A stretch of DNA of 5,298 nt, taken from assembly GCA_958447915.1 (NCBI GenBank), contig CAUDCB010000139.1, positions 1 through 5,298 on the forward strand, written 5' to 3'. Under the pieces are notes generated by a model. It made no database searches. It had not been told where the DNA came from and saw only the letters and a list, made by a program, of their open reading frames with translations. The first letter of the stretch is position 1. Each line of letters starts with the position of its first letter. This DNA comes from an uncultured Collinsella sp. (lineage in GTDB: Bacteria; Actinomycetota; Coriobacteriia; Coriobacteriales; Coriobacteriaceae). Made by a program: the position numbers and the translations under genes. Below, one piece after another: positions 1 to 4,916 of the stretch.

Positions 1-755
1 GGCCTGAGGTCACTGTGCTTGATGCCTCCGCCACGCAGGCAATCCTCGATAACGGTCGCGGCTATGCGCAGTTCTGCGATATGGCCGTGCTTGCCTTTGC
101 CTCGTTTACCAATCCGGGCGGCGGCTATATCCAGGGCTACCTGGGCCAGGAGGCGACGCTCTGCGCCGATTCGTACCTGTACAACGTGCTCGACAAGCAG
201 CGCAAGTGGTACGGCGAGAACCGTCGCCGCAACATCAACTGCGAGCTTTACCGCAATCGTGCGCTGGTGGTGCCCGCCGTGCGCTTCGACCGCAACCACG
301 TGCACGCATACGCCGATGTGATCGTTGCCGCCGCACCCAACGTCAAGCGTGCCCGCCAGGAGTACCGCGTGAGCGAAGACGCCCTGTTGGATGCCCTGCG
401 CGACCGTATCCGCTTTGTCCTTGCCATCTGCGATGAGCTGGGTCGCGAGAAGCTCGTGCTGGGTGCTTGGGGCTGCGACAATAACGGCTTTGATGCCGAG
501 GCCGTGGCCGAGCTCTTCCGTAAGGAGCTCGCGTCGGGCGACTTTAAGGTCAAGCAGGTGTTCTTTGCCGTGCCTTCTACGCGCTGGGATGAGGACTTTG
601 CCAAGTTCGAGCACGTATTGGCAAACTTCCCCGAGCGCAACGAGGAGTCCTATGCTCAGGTTGCCGCCCGCACCGCAGCCGCCCGTGCCGCCGAGCAGGC
701 TCAGGCCGCTGCCGAGGATGACGAGGATGACGACGACTGGCGCAAGTACCTGTAA
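1..755 (+). CDS. TIGR02452-like microbial PARG / macrodomain protein (5' partial)
   Basis: This is the C-terminal part of a microbial-type poly(ADP-ribose) glycohydrolase fold protein. Such macrodomain enzymes bind ADP-ribose and remove it from modified targets. The frame (codons from base 3) is open to the window edge. A GTG at 15 is available, but family members have more sequence before this point, so I treat the gene as truncated by the window. Numbering from that GTG: the core strand leads into NPGGG (33-37), then QEA (45-47) where PARGs carry GGG-X(6-8)-QEE. AAPN follows at 106-109, and the glycine-rich loop GAWGCDNNGFD at 150-160. A low-complexity Ala-rich then acidic tail (about 216-241) ends in DWRKYL. 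No signal peptide or membrane segment is seen in the visible part, so it is probably cytoplasmic. The oddity is Ala at the second Glu of the signature, so activity is uncertain. The family call is firm; the substrate is unknown. Confidence 0.85.
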   Translation, partial: PEVTVLDASATQAILDNGRGYAQFCDMAVLAFASFTNPGGGYIQGYLGQEATLCADSYLYNVLDKQRKWYGENRRRNINCELYRNRALVVPAVRFDRNHVHAYADVIVAAAPNVKRARQEYRVSEDALLDALRDRIRFVLAICDELGREKLVLGAWGCDNNGFDAEAVAELFRKELASGDFKVKQVFFAVPSTRWDEDFAKFEHVLANFPERNEESYAQVAARTAAARAAEQAQAAAEDDEDDDDWRKYL

Positions 756-780
756 ACGGTGCGCGTGATGCGATATACCG

Positions 781-811
781 AGCCGACGGGGGCTGCTCCC
801 GTCGGCTTTTT
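781..811 (+). terminator. Intrinsic terminator after the PARG-like gene
   Basis: A perfect 10-bp GC-rich stem (arms 781-790 and 798-807, AGCCGACGGG / CCCGTCGGCT) closes a 7-base loop and is followed directly by a T run (807-811). It starts 25 bases after the stop codon at 753-755. The T run is on one side only, so it should work on the + strand. It isolates the upstream gene from the esterase gene. Confidence 0.93.
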
Positions 812-830
812 ATTGAGTGGGGAGCTTACG

Positions 831-1490
831 ATGAAAAACGTTCTATGCTTTGGTGACAGCAACACCTATGGTTACGATCCGGCGGGCATGCGCGACGGCA
901 CCGCGGTGCGCTATGCGCGGGATGTGCGCTGGTGTGGCGTGGCGCAGCGTGATCTGGGCGAGGGCTGGCATGTGATTGAGGAGGGGCTCAACGGCCGCAC
1001 GACGGTGCGCGACGATATGTGCCATCTGGACACCAACCTCAACGGTATTCGCGCGCTTCCGATGCTGCTCGAGGCCCATAAGCCGCTGGACGCCATTGTG
1101 ATCATGCTGGGCACCAACGACTGCAAGACGGTCTTTAACGTGACAGCTTCCGATATCGCCCGTGGCGCCATGGCGCTGATTCGCGCCGTCCGCGCGTTTC
1201 CGTGGACCGACGCTGCGCCTTGCCCGCGCATCCTGCTGATGGCTCCTATCAAGATTAAGCCGCAAATCGCCGATGTGTATATGACCGACTTTGACGAGCA
1301 TTCCGTTGAGGCATCTGAACATTTTGGCGAGTACTATGCGCACGTGGCCGAGCAGTTTGGCTGCGACTTTTTGAATGCCGCCGAGTTTGCCGAGCCGGGC
1401 GATATCGACTATCTGCATATGATGCCCGAAAGCCACGAGAGCTTGGGACATGCCGTGGCAGCCAAGCTCCAAGAGATGCTCGGTGAATAG
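831..1490 (+). CDS. SGNH/GDSL hydrolase, arylesterase/acyltransferase-like
   Basis: This is a 219-residue serine hydrolase of the SGNH/GDSL superfamily, probably a cytoplasmic esterase acting on small acyl esters. Block I is FGDSN with nucleophile Ser10. Block II is EEGLNGRTT (50-58), with oxyanion-hole Gly/Asn. Block III is GTND (94-97). The last block is DYLH, giving Asp193 and His196 as the other triad members. Length, triad spacing and the phrases DVRW, VIEEGL, LPLD-like KPLD and IMLGTND resemble, from memory, the Mycobacterium smegmatis acyltransferase MsAcT. There is no signal peptide. I chose ATG 831 because GGGGAG at 819-824 lies six bases upstream and the protein then begins at the first core strand; a GTG at 759 would place the upstream terminator inside the gene. 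The gene follows a terminator, so it needs its own promoter, which I could not identify. The natural substrate is unknown. Confidence 0.9.
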   Translation: MKNVLCFGDSNTYGYDPAGMRDGTAVRYARDVRWCGVAQRDLGEGWHVIEEGLNGRTTVRDDMCHLDTNLNGIRALPMLLEAHKPLDAIVIMLGTNDCKTVFNVTASDIARGAMALIRAVRAFPWTDAAPCPRILLMAPIKIKPQIADVYMTDFDEHSVEASEHFGEYYAHVAEQFGCDFLNAAEFAEPGDIDYLHMMPESHESLGHAVAAKLQEMLGE

Positions 1491-1499
1491 CGCAGCCTC

Positions 1500-1540
1500 A
1501 AGCCACCACAAAAGGGACAGACGCCTTTGTGGTGGCTTTG
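1500..1540 (+). repeat. Intergenic hairpin with AGGGACAG loop, possible terminator
   Basis: A perfect 13-bp stem (1500-1512 with 1526-1538) has a 13-base loop beginning AGGGACAG (1513-1520). It starts ten bases after the esterase stop codon. Only TTT follows before G, so it is a weak intrinsic terminator at best. The stem shares the core CCACAAA / TTTGTGG with the hairpin at 2472-2501. The loop sequence recurs in two hairpins at 2285-2313 and 2521-2557 read on the other strand, so a dispersed repeat family is likely. Confidence 0.7.
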
Positions 1541-1575
1541 CCCGGGTAAACGAACGGCTTGGCTCCCATATGGGC

Positions 1576-2181
1576 ATGGACGAGCTCATCGACCTCTTTG
1601 CCGAGGGCGATGAGCTCGTCTCCAATACCGCTTTCGAAGATTTGGATCTTGCCTATGACGTTGCGAACGGCGCGACCTTCGATGGCGTCGTGTTCCGGTC
1701 TTGCGAGTTCGATGGTGTTGACTGGAGCGGCTCGACGTTTCGCGACGTGGTGTTTCGCGGTTGCCGCTTTATCCGCTGCAACATGGAAGGCTGTTGGCTC
1801 AATCGCTGCGACTTCGTCGATTGCTCGGCACCGGGACTCAACTTGCTCAGGGCGCGTCTGTCGAGTGTGTCGTTTACATTGTGCGATTTGAGCTATGCGA
1901 ACCTTTCGGAGGGAAGCATTGGCCCCATGGCTGCGCGTGACACGCGTTTGACCGAGGCCGCACTCCAGGGGGCAAAGCTGGGGCAATTGCGCTTGGACGG
2001 CTGCGACCTGACGCGAATCGATGTGTTCAAGACGCCGCTTTCCGGCGTGGATGTATCGTGTTGTACGTTCGCGGCTCCTGTCGTCTCGGGCGACTACCAT
2101 GAGCTGCGTGGCCTGACGGTTAATGCCGAGCAGGCGCTTGCCCTTTCGGGCTTGCTCGGCATCCAACTTGCCGACGAATAG
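1576..2181 (+). CDS. Pentapeptide-repeat protein
   Basis: This 201-residue protein is built almost wholly of pentapeptide repeats, which fold into a square right-handed beta-helix. From residue 20 to 170 every fifth residue is the inward central residue (F20, L25, F35, F40, F45, W50, F55, F60, F65 and so on to V170). That is about 31 repeats without a register break. The N-terminal MDELIDLF segment and the C-terminal segment ending in EQALALSGLLGIQL look like capping helices. I count 31 acidic and 15 basic residues, a net negative charge as in Qnr/MfpA gyrase mimics, but no specific match to those is seen and the loops typical of Qnr are absent. Cysteines sit at the second position before the centre, several 20 residues apart. 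The start is uncertain: ATG 1576 and ATG 1570 are both possible and neither has a clear ribosome binding site. The function is unknown. Confidence 0.85.
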   Translation: MDELIDLFAEGDELVSNTAFEDLDLAYDVANGATFDGVVFRSCEFDGVDWSGSTFRDVVFRGCRFIRCNMEGCWLNRCDFVDCSAPGLNLLRARLSSVSFTLCDLSYANLSEGSIGPMAARDTRLTEAALQGAKLGQLRLDGCDLTRIDVFKTPLSGVDVSCCTFAAPVVSGDYHELRGLTVNAEQALALSGLLGIQLADE

Positions 2182-2217
2182 GCGCCCCGGTCCTTTGCTC
2201 GACCGCTATCTAAAATC

Positions 2218-2284
2218 AAACCGTCGCAACATTCGATGATTTTTCGCGTTTGCGCGATTTTCATCGAATGTTGCGACGGTTTTT
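2218..2284. terminator. 22-bp perfect-stem palindrome, likely bidirectional terminator
   Basis: The arms 2218-2239 and 2261-2282 are perfectly complementary over 22 bases around a 21-base loop (2240-2260), which can form its own small stem (CGCG-TTTG-CGCG). The + strand reads TTTTT at 2280-2284. The - strand reads TTTGATTTTAG after the stem. Both directions therefore have a U-rich tail, which suits a site between converging genes. The arms carry CGATGA and GTTGCGACGG-type sequence found nowhere else in the window. A mobile palindromic repeat is an alternative reading. Confidence 0.75.
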
Positions 2285-2313
2285 GGTGCAAAGTAGCCTG
2301 TCCCTTCTGCACC
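2285..2313 (-). repeat. Second GGGACAG hairpin
   Basis: GGTGCA (2285-2290) pairs with TGCACC (2308-2313), and AAG/CTT can extend the stem past a one-base bulge. Read on the - strand the loop side carries AAGGGACAG (CTGTCCC at 2298-2304 on the + strand). It directly abuts the preceding palindrome. There is no T run after it, so I regard it as a repeat element and not a terminator. Confidence 0.55.
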
Positions 2314-2326
2314 ACCTGTGTGTTTG

Positions 2327-2461
2327 TCTTAATCCGTAACATCTTGAGTCGATTTTGCCGAGTTGCTGTTACAGATTGAGATTTACGTTTCAGCGGAATT
2401 TGAATGTCTCGATCTGTAACATCTGGGTGGCTAAATCGTCTCCACCTGTTACAGATCGAGA
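2327..2461. repeat. Four 15-bp arms in alternating orientation, 40-bp period
   Basis: Four copies of a 15-base motif, consensus TGTTACAGATYGAGA, start at 2327 (reverse), 2367 (forward), 2407 (reverse) and 2447 (forward). Each pair is separated by exactly 25 bases. Copies 3 and 4 are perfect inverted repeats of each other. Copy 2 differs from copy 4 at one base and copy 1 differs from copy 3 at three. The 25-base spacers do not resemble one another: 2342-2366 against 2422-2446 agree at 6 of 25. The copy 3/copy 4 hairpin has an inner GGTGG/CCACC stem (2426-2430 with 2442-2446). The role is unknown; a palindromic repeat element, a structured RNA or a protein-binding array are all possible. Confidence 0.75.
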
Positions 2462-2471
2462 TATTTGCAGG

Positions 2472-2503
2472 AACCGCCACAAAGGTGCCCTTGTGGCGGT
2501 TTT
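2472..2503 (+). terminator. Hairpin with short T run
   Basis: AACCGCCACAA (2472-2482) pairs perfectly with 2491-2501 around an 8-base loop, followed by TTTT (2500-2503). It could terminate + strand transcription weakly. The stem resembles that at 1501-1537, with the CCACAA core kept and outer pairs changed on both sides. Read on the - strand the loop begins GGGCACC, a possible decayed form of the GGGACAG loop. Confidence 0.55.
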
Positions 2504-2520
2504 GACGTTTGCCCAGATAA

Positions 2521-2557
2521 AATCTGCCAAAATAAACCTGTCCCTTTTTGGCAGGTT
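2521..2557 (-). terminator. Intrinsic terminator of thiD, GGGACAG loop
   Basis: On the - strand, ten bases after the thiD stop codon, a 12-pair stem (2557-2546 with 2532-2521, one G-U pair) encloses a 13-base loop beginning AGGGACAG. It is followed by a T-rich tail (the transcript reads ATTTTATC from the end of the stem). The loop length and the loop start match those of the hairpin at 1500-1540, although the stems differ. This should end the thiamine transcript. Confidence 0.75.
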
Positions 2558-2566
2558 GCTGGCTAT

Positions 2567-3397
2567 TTAGTACTGCCACATGTGGTTGACGGGGCCGGAG
2601 CCTTTACCCATGTCAAAGCCGGCGGCGAGAGCGCCGGTTAGGTAGGCCTTGCCGGCGTTGATGGCGTCGGCAAGTTCCATGCCCTGGGCCAGCGCGCAGG
2701 CGATGGCGGATGAGAGCGTGCAGCCGGTGCCATGCGTGTTGCCGGTCTCGATGCGCTTGTGGCGGAACCACGTGGTGAGCGGATCGCCCATGTGGTTGCC
2801 CTCGTCATCGAGCGGCGCGGGCTCCGCCAGCACGTCGTTGGCCTCGTTGACAAAATGACCGCCCTTAACCAAGGCTGCACAGCCAAAGCGGCAGGTGAGG
2901 AGCATGGCAGCGTTTTGCTGCGTGCGCTCGGAATCGACCTCGTAGTCGAGCAGCGCCATGGCCTCGGGAATGTTGGGGGTGATGACCGTTGCCAACGGGA
3001 ACAGGCGGCGGGTGAGCGCCTCGGCGGCATCCTCGGCAATGAGGCGAGCGCCCGAGGTGGCGACCATGACGGGGTCGACGACCACGTTCGTTGCGTTCCA
3101 GGCGCTCAAGCGGTCGGCGATGACTTCGATAATCTCGACAGAAGAAACCATGCCGATCTTGACGGAACTCGGGCGGATATCGTCAAAGACGGCGTCAATT
3201 TGCGCGGCTACGATATCTGGCGAGATATCCTGCACGGCGGTGACGCCCAGTGTGTTTTGCGCTGTGATGGCGGTGATGGCCGTCTCGGCATACAGGCGGT
3301 GCGCCGTGATGGTCTTGATGTCGGCCTGAATGCCGGCACCGCCGCTGGAATCGGATCCCGCGATGGATAGAACGGCGGGTACCTTACTGCGATCCAT
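2567..3397 (-). CDS. thiD: Hydroxymethylpyrimidine / phosphomethylpyrimidine kinase
   Basis: ThiD is a cytoplasmic ribokinase-fold enzyme that phosphorylates HMP to HMP-P and HMP-P to HMP-PP, the pyrimidine donor for thiamine phosphate synthase. The protein has 276 residues, about the usual length. The signature AGSDSSGGAGIQAD sits at 13-26, TAQNT at 45-49, KIGM at 80-83, VDPVMVATSG at 107-116 and TPNIPEA at 140-146. KGGH lies at 178-181, and the anion-hole motif THGTGCT at 221-227 contains Cys226. The C-terminus GPVNH (268-272) matches the GPVHH ending of the Escherichia coli enzyme as I recall it. The start ATG (3397-3395) has AAGGGAG (3409-3403) five bases upstream. It lies downstream of thiC on the same strand across a 178-bp gap, with its own promoter-like sequence, so it may be transcribed both from the riboswitch promoter and alone. 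No unusual residues were noted. Confidence 0.96.
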   Translation of the reverse strand: MDRSKVPAVLSIAGSDSSGGAGIQADIKTITAHRLYAETAITAITAQNTLGVTAVQDISPDIVAAQIDAVFDDIRPSSVKIGMVSSVEIIEVIADRLSAWNATNVVVDPVMVATSGARLIAEDAAEALTRRLFPLATVITPNIPEAMALLDYEVDSERTQQNAAMLLTCRFGCAALVKGGHFVNEANDVLAEPAPLDDEGNHMGDPLTTWFRHKRIETGNTHGTGCTLSSAIACALAQGMELADAINAGKAYLTGALAAGFDMGKGSGPVNHMWQY

Positions 3398-3443
3398 GTT
3401 CGCTCCCTTGTCCGGTCGGAATCAAATGGGTCTTTAAGCCTGC

Positions 3444-3472
3444 ATTATAAAGATGCCCGGGCCGGCTGTATT
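3444..3472 (-). promoter_or_regulatory. Possible thiD promoter
   Basis: On the - strand a perfect -10 hexamer TATAAT (3449-3444) lies in the thiC-thiD gap. A start about seven bases further would give a leader of roughly 40 bases before thiD. The matching -35 position, 17 bases upstream (3472-3467), reads AATACA, which agrees with TTGACA at only three bases, so strength is uncertain or an activator may be needed. Confidence 0.5.
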
Positions 3473-3484
3473 CCGAACCCGGGC
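3455..3484. repeat. GCCCGGG inverted repeat in thiC-thiD gap
   Basis: GCCCGGG (3455-3461) pairs with CCCGGGC (3478-3484) around a 16-base loop. On the - strand it precedes and overlaps the -35 region of the possible thiD promoter. A transcript read through from thiC would contain this hairpin. It is followed by a U-rich stretch only weakly (ATCTTTATAAT), so it could be an attenuating or mRNA-stabilising structure, or an operator. Confidence 0.4.
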
Positions 3485-3502
3485 GGGTGATGCAATCTTT
3501 AC

Positions 3503-3539
3503 GCAAATGTAAGCAAATGTTCACATGTCAACAATTGAC
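3503..3539. promoter_or_regulatory. Direct and inverted short repeats between thiC and thiD
   Basis: GCAAATGT occurs twice with a 10-bp period (3503-3510 and 3513-3520). Close by, GTCAA-CAA-TTGAC (3527-3539) is a perfect short inverted repeat that contains a consensus TTGACA on the - strand (3531-3526). The helical spacing suggests a protein-binding site, but no -10 fits this TTGACA well. Chance is possible at this size. Confidence 0.3.
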
Positions 3540-3575
3540 GAGCACCTTGTTGCCGATTGCGGCTCCAGTGACGCG

Positions 3576-4910
3576 TTAATCCTCCATGCCGAGGTCGATC
3601 GTCGTGCCCTCGAACACCTTGTTGACGGTACGGACGGCGCACATCTTGCCACACATGGTGCAAGTGCCCTCGGTGGCGGCGGGAGACTCCTCGTAGCGCT
3701 TCTTGCCCGTAACTGGGTCGAGCGCGCACTTCCACATGGCGTCCCAGTCGAGCTTGCGGCGTGCCTGGCCCATCTTGTCATCCATGTCGCGGGCGTGTGG
3801 CACCTTCTTGGCGATGTCGGCGGCGTGTGCGGCGATCTTGGTGGCCATGAGGCCATCGAGCACGTCCTGGGCGTTGGGCAGGCACAGGTGCTCGGCCGGC
3901 GTCACGTAGCACAGGAAGTCGGCGCCGGAGCTGGCGGAGATGGCGCCACCGATGGCGGCGGTGATGTGGTCGTAGCCCACGCCGATATCGGTCACCAGCG
4001 GTCCGAGCACATAGAACGGGGCGTTGTGGCACAGACGCTTCTGCAGTTTCATGTTGGCGGCAATCTCGTCGAGCGCCATGTGACCCGGGCCCTCGACCAT
4101 GACCTGGACGCCGGCAGCCCAAGCGCGCTTGCACAACTTGCCCAGCTCGATCATCTCGGCAGTCTCGGTGGCGTCGTTGGAGTCGTAGAGGCAGCCCGGG
4201 CGGCAGGAGTCGCCGAGCGAAATCGTCACGTCGTACTCGTGGCAGATCTCGAGTAGCTCGTCAAAGTACTCGTAGAAGGGGTTTTCGTTGCCGGTGACCT
4301 CCATCCAGCCAAACAGCAGCGAGCCGCCGCGGCTGACGATGTTCATCAGGCGGCCGGTCTCCTTAAAGGTCTTGGTGACCGATTTGTTGATGCCGCAGTG
4401 GATGGTCATAAAGTCCACGCCGTCCTCGACGTGCGCGCGCACGACTTCGAACAGGTCTTCCTTGGTGAGTTTGACCAGCGGCTTTTCCATGTAGCCGATG
4501 GCGTCGTACATGGGGACGGTGCCCACCATGAGCGGCGTCTCGTCGATGAGCTGCTGGCGGAACTGGCGCGTCTTGCCCGAGTTGGAGAGGTCCATGATGG
4601 CGTCGGCGCCAAAGTCCTCGGCGATCTTGACCTTCTTCCATTCCTCGGCGGCATCGGCCTTGTCGCCCGAGATGCCCAGGTTGACGTTGACCTTGGTGGA
4701 CAGGCCCTCGCCGACACCAAAGGCGCGCATGCCCTTTTTGATATGCACGATGTTGGCGGGAATGGCGATGCGGCCGTCGGCCACGCGCTCGCGGATGTAC
4801 TCGGGGTCGCGATGCTCGCGCTCGGCAACCTCCTTCATCTGCGGTGTGATTTGCCCGGCGCGGGCGAAGTCGATTTGCGTGACGAGCTTGGGCTCGGTCT
4901 GTGTGCTCAT
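3576..4910 (-). CDS. thiC: Phosphomethylpyrimidine synthase (HMP-P synthase), short form
   Basis: ThiC is a cytoplasmic radical-SAM [4Fe-4S] enzyme that rearranges aminoimidazole ribotide (AIR) into HMP-P, the first committed step of thiamine pyrimidine synthesis. It has 444 residues, the short form lacking the N-terminal domain of the roughly 630-residue proteobacterial enzymes. Family segments are NVNLGISG (75-82), IMDLSNSGKTR (105-115), GTVPMYDA (130-137), TIHCGI (169-174), SRGGSL (193-198), LGDSCRPG (232-239), EGPGH (273-277) and YVTPAEHL (335-342). The C-terminal cluster motif is C417-x2-C420-x3-C424 (CTMCGKMC). Start ATG 4910-4908 was chosen because GGGAG (4923-4919) is eight bases upstream; an in-frame ATG at 4934 lies inside the riboswitch core. 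It is controlled by the TPP riboswitch and precedes thiD on the same strand. I see no clear intrinsic terminator after it, so readthrough into thiD is plausible. Confidence 0.97.
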   Translation of the reverse strand: MSTQTEPKLVTQIDFARAGQITPQMKEVAEREHRDPEYIRERVADGRIAIPANIVHIKKGMRAFGVGEGLSTKVNVNLGISGDKADAAEEWKKVKIAEDFGADAIMDLSNSGKTRQFRQQLIDETPLMVGTVPMYDAIGYMEKPLVKLTKEDLFEVVRAHVEDGVDFMTIHCGINKSVTKTFKETGRLMNIVSRGGSLLFGWMEVTGNENPFYEYFDELLEICHEYDVTISLGDSCRPGCLYDSNDATETAEMIELGKLCKRAWAAGVQVMVEGPGHMALDEIAANMKLQKRLCHNAPFYVLGPLVTDIGVGYDHITAAIGGAISASSGADFLCYVTPAEHLCLPNAQDVLDGLMATKIAAHAADIAKKVPHARDMDDKMGQARRKLDWDAMWKCALDPVTGKKRYEESPAATEGTCTMCGKMCAVRTVNKVFEGTTIDLGMED

Positions 4911-4916
4911 TGGCAC

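Larger units (their letters stand above)
2182..2566. other. 385-bp gene-free region packed with palindromes
   Basis: This gap lies between the 3' ends of two convergent genes. I see no credible gene in it. It holds, in order, a 65-bp palindrome, a GGGACAG hairpin, an alternating array of four 15-bp arms, a CCGCCACAA hairpin and the thiD terminator, with little plain sequence between them. The array part is AT-richer than the genes (59 G+C of 140 bases at 2321-2460). The arrangement resembles clustered REP/BIME-type palindromes, which often sit between convergent genes. A small RNA cannot be excluded. Confidence 0.7.

Noticed and set aside
759..830. Upstream GTG start for the esterase
   Set aside because: It would put the terminator stem and T run inside the coding region. 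ATG 831 has a good ribosome binding site and begins at the conserved core.
1450..1569. Extension of the pentapeptide gene upstream to 1450
   Set aside because: It would overlap the end of the esterase and translate the 1500-1540 hairpin. The repeat structure begins only after 1576.
843..1625. 260-residue - strand open frame opposite the esterase
   Set aside because: It is antisense to a gene with clear catalytic motifs. Long antisense frames are expected in GC-rich DNA.
2327..2461. CRISPR array, because of constant repeat and spacer lengths
   Set aside because: The arms alternate in orientation, are only 15 bases, and number four; a CRISPR array has same-direction repeats of about 25-40 bases. 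No cas gene is present.
2355..2570. 71-residue + strand open frame in the gap
   Set aside because: It is made of array arms and hairpins, has no ribosome binding site and ends within the thiD stop region.
2094..2579. 161-residue - strand open frame over the palindrome region
   Set aside because: It overlaps the end of the pentapeptide gene and runs through hairpins and repeats. The product has no recognisable fold and its composition follows the repeats.
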